Below are positions 25,694 to 34,810 of a DNA stretch of 64,000 nucleotides, in pieces. Position 1 is the stretch's first letter; the number at the start of each line of letters is the position of its first letter. The position numbers and the translations under genes are program-made. The stretch is from Ruminococcus sp. YE71 (lineage in GTDB: Bacteria > Bacillota > Clostridia > Oscillospirales > Ruminococcaceae): the NCBI RefSeq assembly GCF_900119155.1, contig NZ_FPIR01000007.1, positions 62,001-126,000 of the forward strand, given 5' to 3'. The notes under the pieces were generated by a model that saw only the letters and a list, made by a program, of their open reading frames with translations, had not been told where the DNA came from and did no database searches.

Positions 25694-26110
25694 TTACCGC
25701 TTATCTACTATTTCAAACAGTTCCTTCGGGGTCAGCACTGCTATTTCCGACTGCTTGAAATCAATAGTATTTCGAGTTATGATGTAGTCCGCCTGTGCAG
25801 ATTTTGCACACTTGGTCTGTACACAGTCCTCAAAATCCTTGAAATCTGAATTGTCAATTGCCGATACGACTTCATCATGAGATATACCGACAACTTCAAG
25901 CAGATCACAGATAGTTCGAAGAACACTTCTGCGTTGGTCATCAGGAAATTTTCTTAGGATATACCAAATAGTCGTTACAGTATGCAGAGCAATACATCCA
26001 TCGACAGTCTCGCTGCCGCAAAGCTCCATGACCTTTTTGGAATCGCTGTAAAAAGGTTCACGCTTAAGAAGATAGTCAAGCACGATATTAGCGTCGATCA
26101 GCAGTACCAT
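25694..26110 (-). CDS. PIN-domain toxin, VapC-like (138 aa)
   Basis: Begins MVLLIDANIVLDYLLKREPF: the first PIN acid (Asp6). Further acids occur in AIDNSDFKDFEDCVQ (the central E/D pair) and in ADYIITRNTIDF (the last Asp). These predict a Mg-dependent ribonuclease. The ATG at 26110 gives the standard family start and overlaps the antitoxin gene by 23 bp, so the two are translationally coupled. Usual VapC targets are tRNA or rRNA; the target here is unknown. Confidence 0.85.
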   Translation of the reverse strand: MVLLIDANIVLDYLLKREPFYSDSKKVMELCGSETVDGCIALHTVTTIWYILRKFPDDQRRSVLRTICDLLEVVGISHDEVVSAIDNSDFKDFEDCVQTKCAKSAQADYIITRNTIDFKQSEIAVLTPKELFEIVDKR

Positions 26111-26351
26111 ACTTTTCCTCCAATGCTTCAGAAAGCTCCCTGTCAGCGTCAAAATCCTCCGGAATATTGGAACTCAACTGTTCTGCTAACTGTTCGAGCT
26201 CTGCAAAAGCAGCTTTTTTCCTTGCAGTTTTTTCGATTCTATCGAGCTGCATAAGTCTCAGCTCATCAGTTGCAAGAGTGATTATTGCCTGTATTTTTTC
26301 ATCGGGCAGCTGCTGGATAAGCTGCATAGCCTGCTCCTGAATAATTGTCAT
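26088..26351 (-). CDS. Antitoxin of the PIN toxin (87 aa)
   Basis: Starts at ATG 26351 after GGGTGAG. The first 45 residues form amphipathic helices (MQLIQQLPDEKIQAIITLAT), the rest is charged and helical (LSSNIPEDFDADRELSEALE). This is the pattern of small antitoxins paired with PIN proteins in Clostridia; I cannot name the DNA-binding fold. Upstream of the toxin and overlapping it. Confidence 0.72.
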   Translation of the reverse strand: MTIIQEQAMQLIQQLPDEKIQAIITLATDELRLMQLDRIEKTARKKAAFAELEQLAEQLSSNIPEDFDADRELSEALEEKYGTADRR

Positions 26352-26600
26352 AACACTCACCCTTTCTGCGTTTTTGAAGGTCTTTTCTCTGATTATATTA
26401 TACACCAGAACAGCAAAAAATGCAAGTGGTTTTGGTGGAGAAGCTGCTAAAATGTATGACAATTTCGTATCATCTGATTGTATAAGATCAAGGCTGAAAA
26501 ACTTGTATTTTTGTGTTCATACGGCGTAGAGCTGAATCCATAAAACACATCAAAGCTATCCCTCCGACTCCATCATATAAGTTAGGATAACACTTTAAGA

Positions 26601-26770
26601 CAACACCGCACGACCACCGGCTTACGCCTTTGCACGTCATCTGCTTGCATAAATTCCGTCATATTGTCCAAATTTTCCTTGACTTGCGTCAGCAAGCCTG
26701 TGTCAAATTTAGATAATCTGACGAAATTTCTGACTTCGCATCTGACGCACAATGGTCGTGCGGTATTGCC
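26601..26770. repeat. Long inverted repeat with GCAATACCGCAC-type ends
   Basis: ACCGCACGACCA at 26605-26616 pairs with TGGTCGTGCGGT at 26753-26764, enclosing about 135 bp that contains further inner complementarities (AAATTTAGATAATCTGACG / CGTCA). The ends match the palindromic repeats at 14249 and 62374. May be a small non-autonomous element or structured RNA. No ORF inside. The flanks 26352-26600 contain nothing I can name. Confidence 0.5.
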
Positions 26771-26805
26771 TTAATTTTTCTGTTTGAATCCCACGCTTAT
26801 ACACC

Positions 26806-26834
26806 TTGTCATACTTAACAAATCATGTTATAAT
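26806..26834 (+). promoter_or_regulatory. Promoter of the sigma/anti-sigma operon
   Basis: TTGTCA (26806-26811), 17-bp spacer, TATAAT (26829-26834), TG one base upstream of the -10. Confidence 0.7.
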
Positions 26835-26841
26835 TATTATG

Positions 26842-26878
26842 CAGAACGCTGAATTTTCAAAAAAATTTTGGCGTTCTG
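26842..26878 (+). promoter_or_regulatory. 5'-leader hairpin before the sigma-factor gene
   Basis: CAGAACGC (26842-26849) pairs with GCGTTCTG (26871-26878) right at the predicted transcription start. No T run directly after the stem, so it is more likely an mRNA-stability or regulatory element than a terminator. Confidence 0.35.
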
Positions 26879-26963
26879 TATTATTTCAGCGTTTTTACGG
26901 GAGTTATAGTAAAGACGATCGCAAAATTATGCGATGCAAGAAATGGCAAGGAGGTGTGTGCTT

Positions 26964-27437
26964 ATGACCATACAGCAGTTTGAATCGGATATTGAACGAT
27001 ACAAAAATATGATCTACGGTATCGCACTCACTCAGCTTTGCACCATTTCGGATGCGGACGATGTGTTTCAGGATGTGTTCCTGCTGTACTACTCGAAAGA
27101 CCCTACATTCACCGATGATGAACACCGCAAGGCATGGCTCATAAATACCGCACTCAACTTCTGTAAAAGGGCAAATTCGGGGCATAAACGCCGAAAGCTT
27201 CCTCCGCCTGAGGAACGCTTCACATATCGCACGGACGAAGAAAACCGGCTCTTTGAAGCACTTCTCACCCTGCCGAAAAAATACCGTGTTCCGCTGTATC
27301 TTCACTATTTCACGGGTATGCCGATAGCGGAGATAGCCCGTATCCTCGGGGTCAGATACGGCACAGTTCAGGTGCAGCTGGTAAGAGGAAGAAACAAACT
27401 GAAAGACATACTCGGAGGTGATAGCTATGAAAAATGA
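26964..27437 (+). CDS. ECF-type RNA polymerase sigma factor (157 aa)
   Basis: Region 2 (about residues 8-75) contains YGIALTQLCTISDADDVFQD and VFLLYYSK; region 4 (about 100-150) contains LPKKYRVPLYLHYFTGMPIA and EIARILGVRYGTVQVQLVRG, a standard sigma-70 region 4 helix-turn-helix. ATG 26964 follows AAGGAGGTG. Its end overlaps the next gene by 11 bp. It should recruit polymerase to a small regulon controlled by the membrane protein encoded next. Confidence 0.9.
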   Translation: MTIQQFESDIERYKNMIYGIALTQLCTISDADDVFQDVFLLYYSKDPTFTDDEHRKAWLINTALNFCKRANSGHKRRKLPPPEERFTYRTDEENRLFEALLTLPKKYRVPLYLHYFTGMPIAEIARILGVRYGTVQVQLVRGRNKLKDILGGDSYEK

Positions 27438-28560
27438 GATATTCACAAGTATGTACGAACAAACTCAGCCGAAACGTACCGTGATAAACGAACTCATCCT
27501 CCGTGCCAAGAGTGGTGATACCGCACCTGCCGCCGTCAGTCAGAAGCCGAAAGTAATCGCAGCGGCGGCAGCAGCCGTTATACTGGCACTCAGCTGTGGT
27601 ATCGCCTTTTCGGTAATGAGAACTCAGAATATAGGCATTGATGACTCGGACAGCGTCAATTCTGTGACTTCCGCTGGTCTTGTGACAGAAAAGGCTAAGG
27701 AAGAAGCAGCGGTCAGCGGTGTCGAAAGTGCGTCATCCGACCAAGTCCCCGAAGATACGAGTGCGATACCCGATGACGGGTCATCTGAGGGTTTCAGAAC
27801 AGCAACTTCATCATCAGCAGCAAAAGCAGATAACAGTTCTGCGGTAAGTTCAGCATCCCACACGGACAGCAACGGAAACAGCAGCGGTACAATCATAATA
27901 ACCACTACGGAGGTTCCTGATAACGATACTCAGTCAGATAAACCGACCGACCAGGAAACTTCATCTGTCAGCAGTCCGGACACATCGTCAATTACCTCCC
28001 ATACCGACATCAGTTCATCTAAGTCAGACAGCATTGTTTCTGACAGCATCCCCGACAACGAAACAGACAGCACAGATGATTCGGTCAGTGAAGAATATGT
28101 CGATGAATGGAATGAGTATTCAACTATTGATGAAATGGCTGAGTATTTTTTACAGGGCAGAAACAGTAAAAGCATGAAGGGCATATTCGGGCATGAAACT
28201 CAGGCGGCTCACCCCGATTATTTCACGTTCTATTCGGGATATACGGGTGGCTTGGGAACAGTTAAATATGTCAGATACGCATGGTCATTCGTTGATATTG
28301 AATACGATCTCGGTAACGGTTCGGGCTGTCATTTCAGGTGGGGCATCTGTACCGATGGCGAGGAGTATCTGAAAAACGCTGCAATAGCATTTGAGCTTTC
28401 ACCCATAGAAGGACATGACGGCTGGTACGGAACGCTGGGCGAAAAGACCGCAAATATCCATTGGGCAGAGGACGGCTATTATTTCAATTTCAGTATGCCG
28501 CACTCGCTTTACGATGAATGTGGTCTGTCACTCGTTAAAACCAACTACTATTTTCAATAG
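27427..28560 (+). CDS. Membrane-anchored anti-sigma factor with external sensor domain (377 aa)
   Basis: A short cytoplasmic N-terminus (about 45 residues) precedes one transmembrane segment (VIAAAAAAVILALSCGIAF). A Ser/Thr/Asp-rich linker (about residues 65-225) would cross the wall. The outer domain (about 225-377) is aromatic-rich: FYSGYTGGLGTVKYVRYAWS, GYYFNFSMPHSLYDECGLSL. This layout matches sigma/anti-sigma pairs in which the outer part senses a ligand, as in SigI/RsgI of Clostridium thermocellum, but the outer domain is not a CBM I recognise. ATG 27427 follows GGAGGTGA. Confidence 0.75.
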   Translation: MKNEIFTSMYEQTQPKRTVINELILRAKSGDTAPAAVSQKPKVIAAAAAAVILALSCGIAFSVMRTQNIGIDDSDSVNSVTSAGLVTEKAKEEAAVSGVESASSDQVPEDTSAIPDDGSSEGFRTATSSSAAKADNSSAVSSASHTDSNGNSSGTIIITTTEVPDNDTQSDKPTDQETSSVSSPDTSSITSHTDISSSKSDSIVSDSIPDNETDSTDDSVSEEYVDEWNEYSTIDEMAEYFLQGRNSKSMKGIFGHETQAAHPDYFTFYSGYTGGLGTVKYVRYAWSFVDIEYDLGNGSGCHFRWGICTDGEEYLKNAAIAFELSPIEGHDGWYGTLGEKTANIHWAEDGYYFNFSMPHSLYDECGLSLVKTNYYFQ

Positions 28561-28566
28561 CACACA

Positions 28567-28610
28567 AAGCCGTGATACTGCTCAGGTCTGTATCACGGCT
28601 TGTTTTTCTT
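28567..28610 (+). terminator. Terminator of the sigma/anti-sigma operon
   Basis: Perfect 12-bp stem AAGCCGTGATAC / GTATCACGGCTT, 11-nt loop, then GTTTTTCTT. Confidence 0.88.
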
Positions 28611-28612
28611 AT

Positions 28613-31309
28613 TTATTTTTCGGCAACATACCCGAAATTCAGCAAAACGGGATAGATATACAGCGACCACACAGCCGCCGCTGCTGTTATCCTGACAGTT
28701 ATATCAGAGAGCTTTATCAGCTTATCATTCAGTCTGACGGCTTTCTTTTTCATAAGAATAAAGTACACGACCGCTCCGATAAGACCGAAAACAGACAGAC
28801 ACACAGACGGCAAAAATGCAGGTGGCAGGTAGCTGATTCTTATGTCATTTTCTCCGCTGTTCAGCTCAAAGGCGATGAAGTCGGAAAGTACACGCTTGTA
28901 CTCCACCCTCTTGCCGTTGACCCTTACCGTGAAGCCGCTGCTGTATGGCACGGTCAGCAGACAGGCGTTTTCGCCGTCAGATGTAACTGTACCTTTAAGA
29001 ACGCCTCGCTTATAGGTCATATCAACTGACCTAGTACGGCTGACCGCTTCTTCGAGCTTTTCGGCATCTATCCCGAATACGCCGAACGAGGTCACATCAA
29101 GGTTCTTTTTAGCTTTCAGCTTTATTTCGACCTGTTCGTTCTCAAACGTACCCAGCAAGAGAAAACCGTTGTCGGTCTTGGTCGGGTAGTTGTCACGCAG
29201 CATATTTCCGTTTACCGTGACGGTCAGACCGTCAAAATAATTCTCTGACAGATTGTTGGAGAAATTCCCGAAGCAGTCGGCATAAAGCGTCTGTCTGCCC
29301 CTGACCTGAATTATGTAAAACAGTTCCGTGCCGCTGCTGACGCTCGCTCTTTCGGGTGTCAGCATACAATTGCGGGTATCCTGCGGCTCATATTCCGTGA
29401 CTGTATCAACTCCGAACACCGCATTTGAAAGATACTGCTGTATCACTGCTCTTGAAGTGTTTTCGGGAAGCTCTGCCTTACCGAGAACATCTCTGCCGAC
29501 GACCACCGCCGGCGAGAGATAAGTGCTGTTCTCATCTATCCTGAAAACACCGTTCTGTGCGATCGTATTATCGTTGGCATCACCACGGTAAATCTTGTAT
29601 CTCACACCGTAAAGTGCGTCGACCAGCACAGTACCGCCGCCTGTTCCCGTTTCGACCCACACGCTTGTATAACCGAGCCGCTTCTGCTGATACATAAATT
29701 CCTTGTCGGTCAGCGAGGTATAATGACCGAGAGTGTTCAGCCCCATCGCCCCGATGGTGTTATAGTCGGTTATCTTGCCATCAGTCATGGTTCGGTAAAA
29801 GCTGTCATCATGAGGTATCTGTTCGCTAAGTTCCATAAGCGTGATGAAATCATTGCTTCGCTGAGTATTTTTCTCATAAGCCGAAGCTATGTAGAGCTTG
29901 GTATTTCCGTAGGATTCAAAGGTCACAAGAATTGCAAGCACTATCGCAAACATACTTCTGTCGAGCAGCTTTAGCTTGTACACCAGATACACCGCCATAT
30001 AGCATATCACCCCGAACACGAACAGTGCAGACATCTTGTCGAGAGAGTTTTTATCACCGTATATCGCAGAAGTATAATGGGTAAGCTCGTTCCAATGGTT
30101 CGTTATATATCGTTCGTTGAGCGTGATATAAGAATACACGATACCCATTATCCCGAGTACTGCAAGAAAAAATGCTGTGTTATTCGGCTTTTTGCTGACA
30201 GCCGCTATCTCATCGGCATCACGTTCGAGATAGACCGCACAGCAACGCAGTCCCGAAAAAATGGTTGCAAAGCCGTAGCGTGTCACGAATGACATATAGT
30301 TGCCCGTGTGCCATGTCAGGTTTATCGGCTCGAAGAAAACAGGCAGCAGTGTCATGAAAAATAAGTACAGCGAGAAACGCTCCTGTTCGGTTTGCACCTT
30401 ATTCATGAAAACGTTCAGTCCCACCGCCGCAAACATGAACGCAGTGCAGTATATGAGCGGTATGGCTGTTTCGTAGTTCGAGAGAAAGTGTGTCTCGCTG
30501 ATAGTTTCGACCGCTGATTTTAAGCGTATCGACTGTTTTGTTTCGATATAGCTCGGCAGCCATACGAATGCCGTTATCACAAACGAGAACACCGTGCCGC
30601 TTATCAGCTTCGCACAGCTTTCGGGCGTAGGCTTTTGTTCTCTGATAAAAATGATATAACCGCCGACAAAGACCAGCACATACACCGCGACCATGTAGCT
30701 GAGATAAAAATTGCAGAAAAGCGTCATGGAAAGCAGCACGACATATGGAAGGTTTTTACCCTTTGAAAACAACACTTCTACCGAGATCATAAGCAGCGGA
30801 AACAGGTACATCACATCGAGCCACATCTGATTCTGATAGTACATAAGTCCGTAGCCGCACAGACCGTACATAACGCCCAGAACAGCACATTCCGCTTTGG
30901 ACAGCCGTTTGTGGCACAAGTGAAAGTACAGGCAGGCATTCATCGAGCAGAATGACAGCTTCAGCATGACGAGTATGTTCATAAACTGCGGTATGCGGCT
31001 CTTGCTGACAAGTCCCACCAACAGATTCAGAGGACTTGACAAAAAGAAGCAGAACACGCCCCAAAAATTCATTCCACCTGCGTTTTTCATGTTCAGGAAC
31101 AGACTTTCCCTGCCCGAAAGCACATCTTTCAGGTCTGCAAAAAGCGGCACGCTCTGCTGTGACATATCACACCATGAAACGCTGCCCTCACCGAACGGGT
31201 ACATACCGTTTTCACGAAACAAATATAAGATCAGAAGCATCGTGAAACCTAACGGTATCAGGCAGAACCAGAGCTCCGGAACTTTTTTCACAAGTTTATT
31301 TTCTTTCAT
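28613..31309 (-). CDS. YfhO-family multipass membrane protein (898 aa)
   Basis: The N-terminal half has about ten hydrophobic segments, with YPFGEGSVSWCDMSQQ, FFLSSPLNLL and NQMWLDVMYLFPLLMISVEV typical of YfhO. After about residue 480 comes an external domain with the family motif FYRT (DDSFYRTMTDGK) and a two-strand beta module near the C-terminus (YSSGFTVRVNGK). A last membrane segment and charged tail close it. YfhO-type proteins are GT-C-like transferases implicated in glycosylating cell-surface polymers. ATG 31309 with GGAGAG at good spacing is chosen over a longer frame that begins in non-coding DNA. Confidence 0.85.
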   Translation of the reverse strand: MKENKLVKKVPELWFCLIPLGFTMLLILYLFRENGMYPFGEGSVSWCDMSQQSVPLFADLKDVLSGRESLFLNMKNAGGMNFWGVFCFFLSSPLNLLVGLVSKSRIPQFMNILVMLKLSFCSMNACLYFHLCHKRLSKAECAVLGVMYGLCGYGLMYYQNQMWLDVMYLFPLLMISVEVLFSKGKNLPYVVLLSMTLFCNFYLSYMVAVYVLVFVGGYIIFIREQKPTPESCAKLISGTVFSFVITAFVWLPSYIETKQSIRLKSAVETISETHFLSNYETAIPLIYCTAFMFAAVGLNVFMNKVQTEQERFSLYLFFMTLLPVFFEPINLTWHTGNYMSFVTRYGFATIFSGLRCCAVYLERDADEIAAVSKKPNNTAFFLAVLGIMGIVYSYITLNERYITNHWNELTHYTSAIYGDKNSLDKMSALFVFGVICYMAVYLVYKLKLLDRSMFAIVLAILVTFESYGNTKLYIASAYEKNTQRSNDFITLMELSEQIPHDDSFYRTMTDGKITDYNTIGAMGLNTLGHYTSLTDKEFMYQQKRLGYTSVWVETGTGGGTVLVDALYGVRYKIYRGDANDNTIAQNGVFRIDENSTYLSPAVVVGRDVLGKAELPENTSRAVIQQYLSNAVFGVDTVTEYEPQDTRNCMLTPERASVSSGTELFYIIQVRGRQTLYADCFGNFSNNLSENYFDGLTVTVNGNMLRDNYPTKTDNGFLLLGTFENEQVEIKLKAKKNLDVTSFGVFGIDAEKLEEAVSRTRSVDMTYKRGVLKGTVTSDGENACLLTVPYSSGFTVRVNGKRVEYKRVLSDFIAFELNSGENDIRISYLPPAFLPSVCLSVFGLIGAVVYFILMKKKAVRLNDKLIKLSDITVRITAAAAVWSLYIYPVLLNFGYVAEK

Positions 31310-31555
31310 TATGTATCTCTCCGTTTTTTGAAAAAATCTCCATAATAAATCCTCAAAAAGCTGCGAAATGATACATAGTGATCTTGAATTTGTAAAGATG
31401 AACAAATTTGACGGGACAGCAGAACTGCGGATTGTGAATGATGAATCATCTTGTGATTTGTCTTTAACCATTCTCCAATTTTCGGGATGATCTTTTATTT
31501 GCCATAATGAGAATCATACCTATTTCGACTGTACATATTCAGGGCAAAAAAGGAG

Positions 31556-31881
31556 GTTTTCTGTAAAAGCCAGCATCGCATTCGGCTGTCCGCTTGTGCG
31601 GTCTGCTGAACGCTTGCAGGCTCGGGGAGAACCCCGGACCCCCTTTCAATTTTGCAACGTAACTAAGGTAATATCACAAAGAATAATCAGAAGCACTCGC
31701 AATAATGTGGGTGCTTTTTGTTGTGAAACCGACTAAATAGCATGAGACAAATCTGTGCAAAACAGAGAAATAAAAAAACTCTCTTAGAAAAAAGGTTGTA
31801 AAAACCTCGACTTCTTCCCCTATACAAGTGAGAAAATATCCAGAGCGATACTTTACATATCAACCGAAAGGAGTTGTTAAA
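31556..31881 (+). repeat. Recombination-module leader, copy A
   Basis: About 325 bp that recur at 33101-33528 (copy B, with a 100-bp insertion), in part at 40735-40858 (reverse) and at 63752-64000. Conserved blocks: AAGCCAGCATCGCATTCGG, GCTCGGGGAGAACCCCGGA (a hairpin), GCACTCGC..AATG.GGGTGC hairpin, CTTCTTCCCCTATACA and ATATCAACCGAAAGGAG, the ribosome site of the ATPase gene. It probably holds the promoter and control region of the module. 31310-31555 before it has nothing I can name. Confidence 0.8.
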
Positions 31882-32850
31882 ATGAAAGAACTCATCACAA
31901 AGTCATGCGAGGAGATCATGACGACGCTCTACCAACCGACCGTGTTCGCAGTCGAAGGTTTGCTGACGCAAGGGCTGTTCATCCTCGCCGGCTCGCCAAA
32001 GGTCGGGAAGTCGTGGCTGGCGTTGGAGCTGTGCTTATCTATTGCGAAAGGAGAAAAACTCCTTGACCGCACTACACAGCAAGGCTCGGCTTTGTATTTC
32101 TGTCTGGAGGACAGCTATCAGCGGATCCAGAACAGGCTGTACGAACTGACCGACGAACCATCGGACAAGCTGTTCTTCTCGCTGAAGGCTGACACTATCG
32201 GCAACGGTCTTGAAGAACAGATCACTAAGTTCAAATTGGAACATAGTGACCTTTGTCTCATTGTCATTGACACCTTGCAAATGGTGCGTAACGAATTGGA
32301 TTCGAGTTACGGCAGCGACTATGCAGAGCTACTTCCGCTGAAAGCTCTCGCCGAGCAACTCAACATCAGCATCGTACTCGTCCATCACCTTCGCAAAGCA
32401 ACGGACAGCGACCCGTTCAATATGATCTCCGGCAGCACCGGACTTAACGGTTGTGTTGACGGACTGTTCATGATCGACCACACATCAAATTACACCGCCG
32501 AGAAAGGAATTTATGCAGACGTAACCAAGACGGAAAAATCAACTCGTCTTGTTGACCTGCCGCCTGCTGTCTGTGATCTGCTCCGAGTCTACAAACATGA
32601 CCAAGACGCATATAAAATGAATCTCGGCGACAAGTGGCAGGAGCATGACCGCCTGTTCACGAAATGGGACGGTCAGCCCATGCACCCGAACACGCCTTAC
32701 ACTTGGCTCATGCGAGAGTGCAAACGGCGAGACTTCCCATTCTATGGGATACACACGTTCCGACACTTCGTAGCCTCCGCCGAGATCGAAGCCGGAATCG
32801 ACCCGACGACCGTCGCGGCAATGTTAGGTCATAGCACGCCAGCGTTCTGA
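31882..32850 (+). CDS. Chimeric ORF: RepA-like ATPase N-part fused to integrase catalytic part (322 aa)
   Basis: Residues 1-196 match the ATPase at 33529-34407, with Walker A ILAGSPKVGKSWLALELCL, Walker B LIVIDTLQMV and VLVHHLRKA. At NGCVDGLF the sequence switches in frame to MIDHTSNYTAEKGIYADVTK, the core of the tyrosine integrase encoded at 47280-46474, continuing to GIHTFRHFVASAEIEAG and AAMLGHSTPAF. The frame stops there, so the catalytic Tyr region (TTLSTYSHIF in the other copy) is missing. The join falls at a short shared ATGATCGAC-like stretch near 32470, consistent with an internal deletion. The product cannot be a working recombinase; whether it is made is unknown. Confidence 0.75.
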   Translation: MKELITKSCEEIMTTLYQPTVFAVEGLLTQGLFILAGSPKVGKSWLALELCLSIAKGEKLLDRTTQQGSALYFCLEDSYQRIQNRLYELTDEPSDKLFFSLKADTIGNGLEEQITKFKLEHSDLCLIVIDTLQMVRNELDSSYGSDYAELLPLKALAEQLNISIVLVHHLRKATDSDPFNMISGSTGLNGCVDGLFMIDHTSNYTAEKGIYADVTKTEKSTRLVDLPPAVCDLLRVYKHDQDAYKMNLGDKWQEHDRLFTKWDGQPMHPNTPYTWLMRECKRRDFPFYGIHTFRHFVASAEIEAGIDPTTVAAMLGHSTPAF

Positions 32851-33028
32851 TTTATACCTGCAAGCTCTGCTATCTCGGCTAAGCTCTTATTCCTGTAGTA
32901 GAAAAGGAAAAGTGTCTCCTTATGCTCGGGGCTTAGAGAGGCTATCTGCTCGGCAATGATATTTTTGATATCCTCGTTCACGGCATAATCCTCGGGAAGC
33001 ATAACGGTATCTCCGTAGCCGCATCACT
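32843..33028 (-). pseudogene. Sigma-70 region 4 fragment
   Basis: A minus-strand frame reads MLPEDYAVNEDIKNIIAEQI then SLSPEHKETLFLFYYRNKSL and AEIAELAGINQN, a sigma-70 region 4 helix-turn-helix cut at both ends. It abuts the truncated integrase part of the chimera, so that module copy ends inside a former sigma-factor gene. Not a copy of the intact sigma gene at 26964. Confidence 0.72.
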
Positions 33029-33100
33029 CTTACCTTTAACAAGCGTTAAGAGCATAAAATATAGGATATTCCGACATTCCATATTCAAGTCTATTGTCGA

Positions 33101-33528
33101 GGGTTTTCTGTAAAAGCCAGCATCGCATTCGGTTGTCCACTTGGGCGGTCTGCCGAACGCTTGCTGGCTCGGGGAGAACCCCGGATCCCCTCTCATTTTG
33201 CAACATAAGTAAGGTATAATTTCACATAGAATAATCAGAAGCACTCACAGCAATGTGGGTGTTTTTTTGTGAAATCGACTAAATCAGATAAAACAAATCT
33301 ATGCAAAATAGAGAATCAATTTAAAATAGCCCCCTCAAAATGCCTCTCACATTCCCTCTATGTTAGAAAGGCAAATTATACAATCCCTTACAGCTTCGGT
33401 TGTGCAGAATGGAGAAATATCTAAATACTCTTAGAAAAAAGGTTGTCAAAATCTCGACTTCTTCCCCTATACATATGAGAAAACTTACAAAACGACACTG
33501 CTACATATCAACCGAAAGGAGAGAATCA
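33101..33528 (+). repeat. Recombination-module leader, copy B
   Basis: Second full leader; same blocks as copy A plus about 100 extra bp (33300-33420). Ends with GAAAGGAGA before the TTG start of the ATPase. Confidence 0.8.
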
Positions 33529-34407
33529 TTGAAAGAACTCATCACCAAATCCTGCGAGGAGATCATGACAACACTGTACAAGCCGATTATGTTCACGGTC
33601 GAGGGCTTACTGGCACAGGGACTGTTCATTCTCGCCGGCTCACCGAAGGTCGGGAAGTCATGGCTGGCGTTGGAGTTGTGCCTTGCCGTTGCAAAGGGAG
33701 AAAAGTTTCTCGACAGCAGCACACGTCAAGGCTCGGCGTTGTATTTCTGTTTGGAGGACAGCTATCAGCGGATCCAGAACAGGCTGTACGAGCTCACTGA
33801 TGAGCCGTCGGACAAACTGTTCTTCTCGCTGAAGGCTGACACGATCGGCTGTGGTCTGGAAGATCAAATCGCCAAGTTCAAATCGGAACATGACGACCTT
33901 CTGCTGGTTGTCATCGACACGCTACAGATGGTGCGTAACGAATTGGATTCGAGCTACGGCAGTGATTACGCCGAGCTGCTCCCGCTGAAAGCACTTGCCG
34001 AGCAGCTCGGTATCAGCATCGTACTCGTCCACCACCTACGCAAAGCTGCGGACAGCGACCCGTTCAATATGATCTCAGGCAGCACAGGGCTGAACGGCTG
34101 TGTTGACGGACTGTTTGTGCTGTTGAAGTCTAAGAGAGCTTCGGGGCAGGCTGTGCTTCACTGCACCGGTCGCGACATCGAAGATCAGGAGCTGTCGCTC
34201 ACAAGGCAAGGCGCTCGGTGGGTGCTTGCTGACGAGCACAAGGACACGCCGCCGGACATTTTTGCGTTCGCTGTGCATGACCTGATGGTCGAGCAACGGA
34301 CTTTCAAAGCCGACCGCATTTTACGGGGCTTTTGGGCAATCCGAAATTGGTGTCATTTTCTGAAACTGTTATTTTTGACGGTGTCAAAATTACAGAAACG
34401 TGCCTGA
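33529..34407 (+). CDS. RepA-like AAA ATPase of the recombination module (292 aa)
   Basis: RecA-fold ATPase of the RepA/AAA_25 group. Walker A is ILAGSPKVGKSWLALELCLA (about residues 37-56); the switch ALYFCLEDSYQRIQNRLYEL follows; Walker B is LLVVIDTLQMV; later SIVLVHHLRKAADSDPFNMI and SGSTGLNGCVDGLF. Starts at TTG 33529 after AAAGGAGA, matching the ATG of copy A. The last 30 residues (about FWAIRNWCHFLKLLF) do not look like the family and may come from a join. In mobile elements such ATPases assist replication or transfer; the partners here are an excisionase and an integrase. Confidence 0.82.
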   Translation: MKELITKSCEEIMTTLYKPIMFTVEGLLAQGLFILAGSPKVGKSWLALELCLAVAKGEKFLDSSTRQGSALYFCLEDSYQRIQNRLYELTDEPSDKLFFSLKADTIGCGLEDQIAKFKSEHDDLLLVVIDTLQMVRNELDSSYGSDYAELLPLKALAEQLGISIVLVHHLRKAADSDPFNMISGSTGLNGCVDGLFVLLKSKRASGQAVLHCTGRDIEDQELSLTRQGARWVLADEHKDTPPDIFAFAVHDLMVEQRTFKADRILRGFWAIRNWCHFLKLLFLTVSKLQKRA

Positions 34408-34515
34408 AACGGCGATATTTCAAGATTTTTTCATAGAGTCAGTGCTGAATTATCTCACAAAATCAATGAACAGAATAATAGCAACAATTGAAAGAAACAG
34501 GAGAGTGATTATAGA

Positions 34516-34704
34516 ATGGCAGAAACGAAAATAACAATGCTGACAATCAAGGAAGCCGCAGCGCTGGTGGACGGTCTCACCGAGTACCGTGTGCGCGAGC
34601 TGTGCAAGTCGGGCGAACTGCACTGCTTCAAGGCTGGGAAGAAGTACCTCATAAACAAAGATATTCTATACAAATATCTGAACGGCGAGTTGGTGGTTCA
34701 GTAG
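34516..34704 (+). CDS. Excisionase-family HTH protein (62 aa)
   Basis: MLTIKEAAALVDGLTEYRVR then ELCKSGELHCFKAGKKYLIN: a MerR/Xis-type winged helix with the usual LxxKEAA start and K-(Y/F)-LI wing. 106 bp before the integrase. It should bind att DNA and set the direction of recombination. Confidence 0.85.
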   Translation: MAETKITMLTIKEAAALVDGLTEYRVRELCKSGELHCFKAGKKYLINKDILYKYLNGELVVQ

Positions 34705-34810
34705 AAAAATGTGTTGCAAAACTTAACAATCCGCCTGCCGACTGGAATGCCCATACGTCTTGTGGTATTGTTGGGTTGCCGACAGGCGGAATTTATAAAG
34801 GAGGGATTTT

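Noticed and set aside
31882-32850. A complete integrase of a new type with N-terminal ATPase
   Set aside because: Both halves match neighbouring separate genes, and the catalytic Tyr region is missing, so a deletion fusion explains it.
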